22,499 nucleotides of DNA. Source: a virus. This document shows, one piece after another, positions 12,888-19,310 of the stretch; position 1 is the stretch's first letter, and the number at the start of each line of letters is the position of its first letter. A program made the translations under genes and the position numbers. Below the pieces are notes generated by a model. The model was not told the origin of the DNA. It saw nothing but the letters and a program-made list of their open reading frames with translations, and did not search any database. The DNA is taken from IMG/VR virus record IMGVR_UViG_3300025131_007988, positions 1-22,499 of that record. One strand, 5' to 3'.

Positions 12888-13250
12888 ATGATTACATTAA
12901 CAGAACTTGCAAGTAAAAATTTCAAACGATTATGCGAAGATGAAAACATTTTAGATGCATATTTACGAGTAACTGTTACTGGAGGTGGTTGTGCAGGATT
13001 TGAATATAAATTAACATTTGATACAATGCCTCTGTTAAAGGACTTGACATTCGAATCATTGGGTGTTAATATAGTTGTTGACAGAAAAAGCCATTTATTA
13101 ACAGACGGTCTTACCATAGATTGGAGTTCAGATTTATCTGCTCCTGGGCCTAGATTTGACAATCCAAAGGCAACGTCAACTTGTGGATGTTCTACAAGTT
13201 TTAATGTTAAAGGTGGTACATTTAAAGATAAACCGGCGTGGATACTGTAA
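12888..13250 (+). CDS. A-type Fe-S carrier (IscA/ErpA/SufA family)
   Basis: These proteins receive Fe-S clusters and pass them to targets. The 120-residue product has the three ligand cysteines: Cys35 in GGGCAGFEY, and Cys99 and Cys101 in TCGCSTSF. The segments LRVTVTGGGC, NIVVDRKSHLL and PRFDNPKATSTCGC follow the family order. It is slightly longer than IscA (107), with a C-terminal extension KDKPAWIL. It lies close behind iscU in one run of genes, so the two probably act together. IscA, ErpA and SufA cannot be told apart from this sequence. Confidence 0.9.
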   Translation: MITLTELASKNFKRLCEDENILDAYLRVTVTGGGCAGFEYKLTFDTMPLLKDLTFESLGVNIVVDRKSHLLTDGLTIDWSSDLSAPGPRFDNPKATSTCGCSTSFNVKGGTFKDKPAWIL

Positions 13251-13269
13251 AAAAAATAAAAAAAATATT

Positions 13270-13686
13270 ATGGAATTAGAAGAATATAGACAATTTGTCG
13301 ATTCAATAACAAGCGACGAATCAAAACAATACTCAAGTTTTTTACATAGATTAGCAGAATTAGAACAATCGCCCGCACATATGGTGGGTAATATTAACAT
13401 ACCAAGACTTATTACTGCCGCATTTGGCTTAGTGTCAGAGGGCGGTGAGTTCACTGAACAAGTGAAGAAAATTTTGTTCCAAGGAAAACCTTTAAATGAG
13501 GAAGTCCGTACAAGATTAATAAAAGAATTAGGCGACGTCGCATGGTACTGGGCAAATGCCTGTACCTCATTGGGCGCCGACCCTAATGAAGTATTACAAA
13601 TCAATGCAGATAAACTTAAAACAAGGTTTCCCGAAGGACATTTTGACGCTGAACGTAGCGAAAATAGACTCGATGGGGATACATGA
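13270..13686 (+). CDS. mazG: MazG-like nucleotide pyrophosphohydrolase
   Basis: MazG-type enzymes hydrolyse NTPs or (p)ppGpp-related substrates with Mg2+. The 138-residue product has the all-alpha NTPase motifs GLVSEGGEFTEQVKK (EExxE-like metal site) and KELGDVAWYWAN (ExxD), and the C-terminal NADKLKTRFPEGHF. The start is the ATG at 13270, after the A-type carrier stop; an upstream in-frame start at 13156 would lie inside that gene. No clear ribosome-binding site is visible, only an A-rich run. MazG genes are common in marine phages, where a role in prolonging host metabolism has been suggested. Overlaps the next gene as ATGA. Confidence 0.88.
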   Translation: MELEEYRQFVDSITSDESKQYSSFLHRLAELEQSPAHMVGNINIPRLITAAFGLVSEGGEFTEQVKKILFQGKPLNEEVRTRLIKELGDVAWYWANACTSLGADPNEVLQINADKLKTRFPEGHFDAERSENRLDGDT

Positions 13687-14396
13687 GTGAAAACAAAAAT
13701 ACAGTAACAATTGATATTAGTGGTTATGGAGGAGAACTTGTATTAGGCGAAATAACCGAAGAACAACACGAATATTGGACAACATTAGGTGACGAAGCAT
13801 TAGAAGAATACTGTCAGGATGCATTTGATTATGTTGATGAAAATAGAATTCCAGAAGATATGGATTTTTTAGATGGCGAAGGCTGGCATGAATGTGATAA
13901 TATTGATCATATTTATGGTTGTGATTTAGAAAGTGCTTGGATTTCTATTGACCTCCCAAATGGCGAAACTGTATCATATGATAATGCATATGAGATTAGA
14001 GACAAATACGAAGATGCCGAGGATGATGCATTCAATGATATAGGCGAAGGCTATTGGCTAGAAGACGAAATGATTCGTGAAGAACGAGAATGTTATACCA
14101 GTGAAGGAAATAATTACTGTTATGATACAGGACATTATTTTACTGCATATGCAAGTGAGAAAGGCCAATTTATTTGGACAGAATTTGAACTTCCTGAAGG
14201 ACACGAATTTGACGAAAGACGATTAGTGTTTAATACAATTGATTTAGATGGCAGTGATTTTTTAAACAGCATTAGTTATATTTTTCCTGACGATAAACCC
14301 GGCGAGCCAACTGAATTAGATAACGAAGGTGGTTCAACTAATGGAAAAGGTTGGGAGTGTAATTTATTTGAAATAACTCGTCCAGATAAAGAATGA
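13683..14396 (+). CDS. Very acidic protein, function unknown
   Basis: The 237-residue product is strongly acidic (many Asp and Glu, few Lys) with several Cys, Trp and Tyr residues. Clusters include EYCQDAFDYVDENRIPEDMD and RDKYEDAEDDAFND. Acidity of this kind is seen in DNA-mimic proteins that block nucleic-acid-binding proteins, and also in ordinary unknown phage proteins; nothing decides between them. It overlaps both neighbours as ATGA. The frame is certain. Confidence 0.75.
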   Translation: MSENKNTVTIDISGYGGELVLGEITEEQHEYWTTLGDEALEEYCQDAFDYVDENRIPEDMDFLDGEGWHECDNIDHIYGCDLESAWISIDLPNGETVSYDNAYEIRDKYEDAEDDAFNDIGEGYWLEDEMIREERECYTSEGNNYCYDTGHYFTAYASEKGQFIWTEFELPEGHEFDERRLVFNTIDLDGSDFLNSISYIFPDDKPGEPTELDNEGGSTNGKGWECNLFEITRPDKE

Positions 14397-14698
14397 ATAT
14401 AAACAGAACAATTAACAAATATTGGAAAGACTGGGCAGGTTTAGTTTATTTGTTTATATGCTTAATTGACTTTTTTGTTGCGCCATTGATATGGAATCTT
14501 AAAATGGAAGAGCATTGTAATGATAAAGAACGGTATCCGGTCGGAGTTAAATGTGAAGCAACTCGTTGGGAACCAATGACATTGCAAATGGGCGGAATGT
14601 TTCATATGTCTTTTGCCGCCATCTTAGGAGTCGCAGGATGGAAAAAGAAAGAAGAAATGGAAGTAGTATATAAGGCTAAAAATGGCAATAGCGTTTAA
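14393..14698 (+). CDS. Putative 3TM-type holin
   Basis: The 101-residue product has hydrophobic segments at about residues 14-33 (WAGLVYLFICLIDFFVAPLI) and 64-83 (MTLQMGGMFHMSFAAILGVA), joined by a charged Cys-containing loop, with a basic Lys-rich C-terminus. The DWAGLVYLFICLIDFFVAP and GGMFHMSFAAILGVAGW blocks resemble the GTA/phage 3TM holin family found in alphaproteobacteria and marine phages. It would permeabilise the inner membrane to time lysis. It is far from the SleB-like gene at 1800. It overlaps both neighbouring genes. Confidence 0.75.
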   Translation: MNINRTINKYWKDWAGLVYLFICLIDFFVAPLIWNLKMEEHCNDKERYPVGVKCEATRWEPMTLQMGGMFHMSFAAILGVAGWKKKEEMEVVYKAKNGNSV

Positions 14699-14927
14699 TC
14701 CTTTCTTTGATGTATCTAGTCTTACAGTAGAAGAACTAGAAGCTAAACATAAGGAATTATCTAAAAAATTAGATACAGCATATAGAGCCAATGCTCATAT
14801 GCAGGTAGTTGAACACTTGCATGTGATGTTAAACATGGTGATTGAAAGACGAACTACATTAATAGCAAAAGAACAACAGAAACCAACTGACGATAAAGCA
14901 TTCGATGACATCATTGATATTGGATAA
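14682..14927 (+). CDS. Small hypothetical phage protein
   Basis: The 81-residue product has a conserved-looking motif LTVEELEAKHKELSKKLDTA, then a helical region with VVEHLHVMLNMVIERR, and an acidic C-terminus. It is predicted helical throughout and overlaps the holin end by 17 bases and the next gene by 23. I believe such a protein recurs in T4-like marine phages but know no function. Confidence 0.7.
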   Translation: MAIAFNPFFDVSSLTVEELEAKHKELSKKLDTAYRANAHMQVVEHLHVMLNMVIERRTTLIAKEQQKPTDDKAFDDIIDIG

Positions 14928-15441
14928 GTACAAAGATAAATTTGGACAAGTTATTTTAAATGAAGAAGGTTTGTTTGAATTGATATATGGCGGTCATACT
15001 CTTGATCATGTTAAAGCCGAAAAAACACAAAACACCGAACAATATAATTATTATATAGAAGAATATGATTTAGAAAAAAATGAAATAACATATGCAAACA
15101 ATAAAGAATTAACAGAGGCACAATTTGTAATAAAATGCGTTTCTAATTGGTTCATGCCAGATGTGTATAAAACATTAAATGTATATGAATTTATTAAAAA
15201 TTTAGTAAAAACAGACGACGAAAAACAACGAATTGCAATAGAAATGACAATGTTTGAAGAACGTAAAATGATGAATGTTTTGCGATTTTTAATTTACCTT
15301 GTCGATATCATGCGTAAAAATAAAATAGTATGGGGTGTAGGCCGAGGTAGTTCTGTTGCTAGTTACGTTTTATTTTTAATAGGTATTCATAAAGTAAATA
15401 GCTTAAAGTATAATTTAGATATAAAGGAGTTTTTAAAATGA
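14905..15441 (+). CDS. DNA polymerase III alpha-like fragment protein
   Basis: The 178-residue product ends with WGVGRGSSVASYVLFLIGIH then KVNSLKYNLDIKEFLK. This matches the catalytic-palm segment of bacterial Pol III alpha (GPGRGSAAGSLVAYALGIT, then DPLKYDLLFERFLN). The rest of a polymerase is absent, and the ~140-residue N-terminal part is not recognisable. It cannot be a polymerase by itself. It may bind DNA or nucleotides using the GRGS loop, or act against host Pol III. ATG 14905 overlaps the previous gene; it ends as ATGA. Confidence 0.7.
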   Translation: MTSLILDKYKDKFGQVILNEEGLFELIYGGHTLDHVKAEKTQNTEQYNYYIEEYDLEKNEITYANNKELTEAQFVIKCVSNWFMPDVYKTLNVYEFIKNLVKTDDEKQRIAIEMTMFEERKMMNVLRFLIYLVDIMRKNKIVWGVGRGSSVASYVLFLIGIHKVNSLKYNLDIKEFLK

Positions 15442-15845
15442 GAGAAGTTGTAACCGCTAAAGGTAAAGTATTAAATATGGCCGCTCTTGCCTCTGCCAAT
15501 GAAAAAGAAATTGCAGTAGGTAATATGGATGTTAATGCAAGAGGTGATGTATTAAAATCTGGACGACGTGGAGAAATTGTTATACAAAATGAAGAAGTCC
15601 AACAAGCATATTATGATGCAACAAAACCTGCTAGTGAAAAAGTAAGCATCAAACAAGAACCTGTGCCTGCTAAAAAAACAGAAAACACACAAAGTAAAGT
15701 TAAAAAAACATATAATAAAGTAACAAAAAGAACAGGAATAGATGAGCCAGGAATTGTCGATAGACGAACTATTGAAAAGCCAGACGGAACAATGGTTGAA
15801 GAAATAGAATTTTCGGATGGGTCAATAAAAGAAGAGGAAGTATGA
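15438..15845 (+). CDS. Hypothetical phage protein
   Basis: The 135-residue product begins MREVVTAKGKVLNMAALASA, has GNMDVNARGDVLKSG, then a Lys/Pro-rich low-complexity middle (EPVPAKKTENTQSKVKK), and an acidic end. It has a good ribosome-binding site (AAAGGAG near 15423), and its start overlaps the previous stop as ATGA, as does its stop with the GroES-like start. It looks partly disordered. No function is recognised. Confidence 0.72.
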   Translation: MREVVTAKGKVLNMAALASANEKEIAVGNMDVNARGDVLKSGRRGEIVIQNEEVQQAYYDATKPASEKVSIKQEPVPAKKTENTQSKVKKTYNKVTKRTGIDEPGIVDRRTIEKPDGTMVEEIEFSDGSIKEEEV

Positions 15846-16168
15846 AAATAAAACCACTACGAGATAAAATTTTCGGAGTAATATTAGACGTAGGCGAAAT
15901 AACAACAAAAGCAGGAGTAATTCTACAAAGTGATGTAGGAATAGAAGGTAGACCACGATGGTTTAAAGTAACAGCAGTAGGTCCTAAAGCCACGGAGGTA
16001 AAAGAAGGAGACTATGCATTAGTTGACACAGGAAGATGGTCAAAATCATTAAAACGATTATCTGATGGTGTTGAGCTTAGAGATATAGAATATGATGGTG
16101 TTCTTGCAGTAGCAAACAAGGATAATATGCCATCAGAATTACAACAATTAGTACTTAAAAATGGATAA
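15842..16168 (+). CDS. GroES-like co-chaperonin
   Basis: The 108-residue product has the GroES fold order: MKIKPLRDKIFGVILD at the start, TTKAGVILQSD (mobile loop with the Gly-Val-Ile-Leu motif), FKVTAVGPKATEVKEGDYAL, and IEYDGVLAV at the end. Like T4 gp31, which replaces host GroES for capsid folding, this would cap host GroEL. The mobile loop hydrophobic triplet VIL is intact. No GroEL is encoded in the window. It couples to the previous gene by ATGA and lies six bases before glutaredoxin. Confidence 0.82.
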   Translation: MKIKPLRDKIFGVILDVGEITTKAGVILQSDVGIEGRPRWFKVTAVGPKATEVKEGDYALVDTGRWSKSLKRLSDGVELRDIEYDGVLAVANKDNMPSELQQLVLKNG

Positions 16169-16174
16169 ATAGTT

Positions 16175-16417
16175 ATGAGTGAAACAATAGTATACACCCA
16201 CGTGAAAGTCCCTGACTGCGAATGGTGCGATAAGGCAAAAGAATTACTGAAGGGCCGCGGCATAGTCTACGAAGAAAAAGAAGTTGGGACCGATCTGACC
16301 CCTAGAGAGTTATACCAGAAAATAGGTGGTTATCGAAATTTCCCCCAAATTATTCTAAACGGCGAACATGTCGGCGATTATAAAGGACTAACAGATAAAT
16401 TAGTCGAAACTGTTTAG
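16175..16417 (+). CDS. Glutaredoxin
   Basis: Glutaredoxins reduce disulfides with glutathione, and some carry Fe-S clusters. The 80-residue product has the dithiol active site Cys15-Glu-Trp-Cys18, the cis-proline NFPQI (Pro57), and the glutathione-binding GDYKGL (67-72) in place of the usual GGxxDL. The length fits a single-domain glutaredoxin. It could supply electrons to ribonucleotide reductase in phage DNA synthesis, the commonest phage role, or serve the Fe-S genes at 12123 and 12888. Base composition is a little more GC-rich than neighbouring genes. Confidence 0.92.
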   Translation: MSETIVYTHVKVPDCEWCDKAKELLKGRGIVYEEKEVGTDLTPRELYQKIGGYRNFPQIILNGEHVGDYKGLTDKLVETV

Positions 16418-16428
16418 GAGGTAAATGT

Positions 16429-16887
16429 TTGAAAGCACTATTACGATGGTGGCTTATTTTTTGTATGTCGATTCTTGCAGGAGGAGTGGCAGTATATTTT
16501 GATTTACACATAGACTTATATGAAGGTGATCAAACTAAAATAAGTTTTCTTATATTATCTGTTTTTATTTTTACATCAGCCTGGATAGGATGGTGTACAA
16601 GCAAATCTGAATATCAATATCAAAATATCGCCACAGGATGGTTTATTTCTGAAACGTGCCTAGCTTTGGGTATGATTGGAACTGTGACCGGTTTCTTATT
16701 AATGCTCAACGGAGCCTTTGCAGACATAGACTTAGCAAATACAGCAACAATTCAAACAGCCCTATCTAAAATGGCATTGGGTATGAGTACTGCATTATAT
16801 ACAACACTAGTTGGCTTAATTTGTTCTCTAACATTAAAAATTCAACTAGTTAATGTAGAAAACGAGAACCAAGCCAATGGACAGTAA
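16429..16887 (+). CDS. MotA/TolQ/ExbB-like proton-channel protein
   Basis: The 152-residue product has hydrophobic segments at about 5-24, 38-56, 73-95 and 122-140. The segment ETCLALGMIGTVTGFLLMLN then ALSKMALGMSTALYTTLVGL is the MotA/TolQ/ExbB signature: a TM helix with GxxGTVxG, then an AL-xxMAxGxxTAL helix. TTG at 16429 is the start, since AGGAGG at 16416-16421 fits it with seven bases; the ATG at 16425 is out of frame and too close to that site. Its partner is the MotB/TolR-like gene that overlaps its end by 11 bases. Confidence 0.8.
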   Translation: MKALLRWWLIFCMSILAGGVAVYFDLHIDLYEGDQTKISFLILSVFIFTSAWIGWCTSKSEYQYQNIATGWFISETCLALGMIGTVTGFLLMLNGAFADIDLANTATIQTALSKMALGMSTALYTTLVGLICSLTLKIQLVNVENENQANGQ

Positions 16888-17743
16888 ATCTCAATATAAA
16901 AGTAGTTTAGCATTTACCGACTTGCTGTTTAACGTACTAATCGGCTTTGCATTCATGTTCATAGTTGCATTTATTTTGATTAACCCCGTTGAAAAAGATG
17001 CAGAAATTGAAGCAAAAGCCGAGTTTATGATTATAATGGAATGGGATGACCAATCCGCTTATGACATAGACTTATGGATGTCTGATCCTGTTGGTAACAT
17101 AGTTGGTTTCCCTAACATGCATGCCGGCTTATTACATTTAGATAAAGACGATCTAGGCATATCTAATGATACAGTAATATTAGCAGATGGTACAACAAAA
17201 ATAATTTATTTAAATCGAGAAGTAATGACAATTAGAGGTATTATTCCTGGAGAATATATTGTTAATAATCATTTATATTCTATGAAAGCCGATGCTAAAA
17301 AAGGAGGGCCAATTGAAGTCACAACAAAAGTAATAAAACTTAATCCATACGGCGAAGTACATACTGGTGTTGTTACCTTGCCTCTTCGAGGTAGCGAAGA
17401 AACAGTTATAAGGTTTACGGTTAATCCTGAAGGGTTTGTAACATCAAAGAATCATCGAAAAAAAAGATTCGCAGGAAAACTACAGCAAGGAGGCACAATG
17501 ACTTCTTCCGCCGGTAGTACCCCTATGCAACCACCCCCCACAGGCGAGGGCGAACAAATACAAGGTGATGAACCAGCCGATGACGACGAAGTTCATGGAT
17601 CAGCAGGATTCGATTATGAGTTACATGAACAAATTGGAACGTCCCTTGTTGGAGAAAGAGAAGATGTTAATCGTTATGATAATCCACCAGGCAATGATAA
17701 CCTTGGACCTGCTGGTAGGTACGAAGATGAATTTAGGAGATAA
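16877..17743 (+). CDS. MotB/TolR/ExbD-like membrane protein with periplasmic domain
   Basis: The 288-residue product has one N-terminal TM helix, SLAFTDLLFNVLIGFAFMFI, with Asp15 at the place of the proton-carrying Asp of MotB/ExbD/TolR. A periplasmic domain (about 38-190) opens with FMIIMEWDDQSAYDIDLWMS, recalling DUF2135/YfaP-like beta-domains (DlDLhvxdP). The C-terminal 90 residues are disordered and rich in Pro, Gly, Asp and Glu. It lacks a peptidoglycan-binding OmpA-like domain. Together with the MotA-like protein it could form an ion-driven motor or energy-transducing complex in the inner membrane. Confidence 0.72.
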   Translation: MDSKSQYKSSLAFTDLLFNVLIGFAFMFIVAFILINPVEKDAEIEAKAEFMIIMEWDDQSAYDIDLWMSDPVGNIVGFPNMHAGLLHLDKDDLGISNDTVILADGTTKIIYLNREVMTIRGIIPGEYIVNNHLYSMKADAKKGGPIEVTTKVIKLNPYGEVHTGVVTLPLRGSEETVIRFTVNPEGFVTSKNHRKKRFAGKLQQGGTMTSSAGSTPMQPPPTGEGEQIQGDEPADDDEVHGSAGFDYELHEQIGTSLVGEREDVNRYDNPPGNDNLGPAGRYEDEFRR

Positions 17744-17748
17744 GGATA

Positions 17749-18216
17749 ATGGTAACGTTTAGTTTTTTAGTAGTAGCATGGATAGTATTACTTGCTATAT
17801 TTTTATGGGATTTAATACAACATGGTGTAGATAAAATATGGATGTTTATTGTTATTCCTGCTACTCTTGCCCTTACTGTAACAACTTATGTTACAGTACA
17901 AAGTATGTTAGGATATCCAACAGATAAGGTAAAAGAAGGAAAATTTCAAGTTATTTCGTCAGCAGTTAAGGAACCCGATTGGATATTTTACTGGGTTGCC
18001 TATCAAGATGATGAAGAACCTATTGCATATAGATTTCCATATTCAGAATCTGATCATGATAAACAAGAAGAAATGTCCGGACGACAACAAGCCGGAGAAA
18101 TTATCCAAGGCGAGCTTGTAGACGAAGGCGACGACACCAATAGTAAAAGTATTTTAGGTCAAATTGAATTTTACACATTTGATGTTTCCAAAGCAATCCC
18201 AAAATCAGCAGATTAA
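17749..18216 (+). CDS. Third membrane protein of the MotAB-like operon
   Basis: The 155-residue product has two TM helices (about 3-22 and 30-52) and a soluble domain after residue 55, including EPDWIFYWVAYQDDEEPIAY, then a charged linker and YTFDVSKAIPKSAD. The gene follows the TolR-like gene by five bases, with AAGGA before the start, so the three genes probably form one transcript and one complex. I do not recognise the family. The location suggests an accessory subunit of the channel complex. Confidence 0.65.
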   Translation: MVTFSFLVVAWIVLLAIFLWDLIQHGVDKIWMFIVIPATLALTVTTYVTVQSMLGYPTDKVKEGKFQVISSAVKEPDWIFYWVAYQDDEEPIAYRFPYSESDHDKQEEMSGRQQAGEIIQGELVDEGDDTNSKSILGQIEFYTFDVSKAIPKSAD

Positions 18217-18217
18217 C

Positions 18218-18406
18218 ATGGAAAAATATTTAAAAAGTATAATTTTAAAAATACAGCAATTAACAGAAATTGCAAAAGAAAAATACGAAAATCCTTACCT
18301 AGAAAACGAATATAGTATAACTGAAGAAGACGAGCTAGATGATGTCTTAGACAGACTTCATAGATATCATGGCAGAAAGCAAATGATTGAAAAATATTTA
18401 ACTTGA
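18218..18406 (+). CDS. Small hypothetical helical protein
   Basis: The 62-residue product from ATG 18218 (MEKYLKSIILKIQQLTEIAK...) is mostly helical, with an acidic middle (ITEEDELDDVLDRLHRYHG) and a basic end. Its start is one base after the previous stop. An upstream start at 18164 would overlap the previous gene by 53 bases and is less likely. The -35 box of the next promoter overlaps its stop codon. No family is recognised. Confidence 0.6.
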   Translation: MEKYLKSIILKIQQLTEIAKEKYENPYLENEYSITEEDELDDVLDRLHRYHGRKQMIEKYLT

Positions 18407-18432
18407 CTTTCAGGTTAAACATATGTTATAAT
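18403..18432 (+). promoter_or_regulatory. Sigma70-type promoter
   Basis: TTGACT (18403-18408) and TATAAT (18427-18432) have an 18-base spacer, with TATGTTATAATA around the -10 as in the promoter at 10118. It drives the run of small genes from 18483 and probably the tRNA genes. Confidence 0.7.
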
Positions 18433-18457
18433 ATAAACACGGTGCTGATTCATTTAA

Positions 18458-18465
18458 TATAAATA
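18458..18465 (+). promoter_or_regulatory. Putative late promoter (TATAAATA)
   Basis: An exact TATAAATA lies 26 bases after the -10 of the sigma70-like promoter and 17 bases before the ATG at 18483. Two promoter types would allow both early and late expression of the small genes and tRNAs. Confidence 0.45.
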
Positions 18466-18482
18466 TTTTATAGAGTTTTTAT

Positions 18483-18725
18483 ATGTATAGACTAGTCCTT
18501 CTTACTGAAAATATTGAAAGTAGAACAATACGTTCTCGACGATCAGATTTTGATACATTAATCGAAGCAACTGATTATTTACGAAAGTTATTGTATAAAG
18601 ATGCTAGACAAGAACTCGACTATGAAATAATTGATTATGAAGTTGAACATGCTCAAAAAATTATTTCAATGGGTGATATTGATAATATTATTACAGAGAC
18701 TAAAGATGAAAAAAGAATTGATTAG
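18483..18725 (+). CDS. Small hypothetical protein
   Basis: The 80-residue product (MYRLVLLTENIESRTIRSRR...) has an N-terminal strand, a helix rich in Arg and Asp (DFDTLIEATDYLRKLLYKDA), and an acidic end. Mixed alpha-beta layout suggests a small folded domain. The leader contains two promoters (18403 and 18458). The end overlaps the next gene by 20 bases. I recognise no family. Confidence 0.65.
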   Translation: MYRLVLLTENIESRTIRSRRSDFDTLIEATDYLRKLLYKDARQELDYEIIDYEVEHAQKIISMGDIDNIITETKDEKRID

Positions 18726-18852
18726 AAGACTTCGTGAGGCATTTTGGAAAGTTAACCATGCCAGAACAGCACATGAATATTATAAATGGCAAGAAGTTGT
18801 TGAAGATACAGCATATCGTTTAAAAAAACTTGAATTTGCGAGGTCCCACTAA
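18706..18852 (+). CDS. Very small basic helical protein
   Basis: I take the ATG at 18706, giving 48 residues (MKKELIRRLREAFWKVNHAR...); an upstream in-frame start at 18631 would overlap the previous gene by 95 bases with an odd hydrophobic N-terminus. The sequence is basic and helical with Trp residues. It shares its stop with the next start (TAATG). Function unknown. Confidence 0.5.
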   Translation: MKKELIRRLREAFWKVNHARTAHEYYKWQEVVEDTAYRLKKLEFARSH

Positions 18853-19154
18853 TGTCAAAATATACTACAAAAGACGAAGCGTTAGAACGTTCGCCCCAAT
18901 ATCGACATATGATTTCTCAAGAAAATGCAGAACGTCGACGGATTGAAAAAAAGAAACATCAACATGGTGGTAAAAAAATAGGCGAAAAATTACCCGATGG
19001 TACTTATGTTGAAGTTTCAACTTCTGATTGCGATTGGCATGAGCGATGGCACAATCCCGAATTTGACAGTAAGGTTAAAGAGGCAAAAGCTAATAAGCCA
19101 AAGAAATATACTGTTGAATTTGATAATAAAAAATCCTCCAGTTATACAAGCTGA
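18852..19154 (+). CDS. Small basic hypothetical protein
   Basis: The 100-residue product (MSKYTTKDEALERSPQYRHM...) is Lys/Arg-rich with a highly charged middle (RRRIEKKKHQHGGKK) and an IGEKLPDGTYVEVSTSDCDW segment. The TGA stop (19152-19154) lies inside the acceptor stem of the tRNA-Thr gene, so mRNA and tRNA would come from one transcript that is then processed. No family is recognised. Confidence 0.65.
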   Translation: MSKYTTKDEALERSPQYRHMISQENAERRRIEKKKHQHGGKKIGEKLPDGTYVEVSTSDCDWHERWHNPEFDSKVKEAKANKPKKYTVEFDNKKSSSYTS

Positions 19155-19226
19155 CGTAGCTCAGTTGGCCAGAGCAGGGGTTTTGTAAACCTCAGGTCGG
19201 GGGTTCGACTCCCTCCGTCAGCTCCA
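19150..19226 (+). tRNA. tRNA-Thr (anticodon UGU)
   Basis: The acceptor stem GCTGACG (19150-19156) pairs with CGTCAGC (19216-19222), with discriminator T and encoded CCA at 19224-19226. The anticodon loop TTTGTAA gives UGU, for ACA threonine codons. D arm (AGCTCAGTTGGCCAGAGC) and T arm (GGGGGTTCGACTCCCTC) are normal. ACA is common in the phage genes here, so this tRNA probably supports AT-rich codon use. Confidence 0.95.
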
Positions 19227-19232
19227 TCCAAC

Positions 19233-19309
19233 AGGGGTGTAGTTCAGCCCGGAAGAACGCTTGCTTTGGGAGCAAGAGGTCACTGGTTCGAATCCAGTCA
19301 TCCCTACCA
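19233..19309 (+). tRNA. tRNA-Pro (anticodon UGG)
   Basis: The acceptor stem AGGGGTG (19233-19239) pairs with CATCCCT (19299-19305) with one G-U; CCA is encoded at 19307-19309. The anticodon stem is CTTGC/GCAAG with loop TTTGGGA, giving UGG, for CCA proline codons. The D and T arms (CTGGTTCGAATCCAG) are normal. It lies six bases after tRNA-Thr. Confidence 0.95.
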
Positions 19310-19310
19310 T

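Noticed and set aside
13156-13269. Upstream start for mazG
   Set aside because: It lies inside the A-type carrier gene in another frame, and the MazG family-like sequence begins at 13270.
17565-17762. ORF overlapping the end of the TolR-like gene
   Set aside because: It is a frame shadow of a disordered Asp/Gly-rich tail, with no ribosome-binding site or family features.
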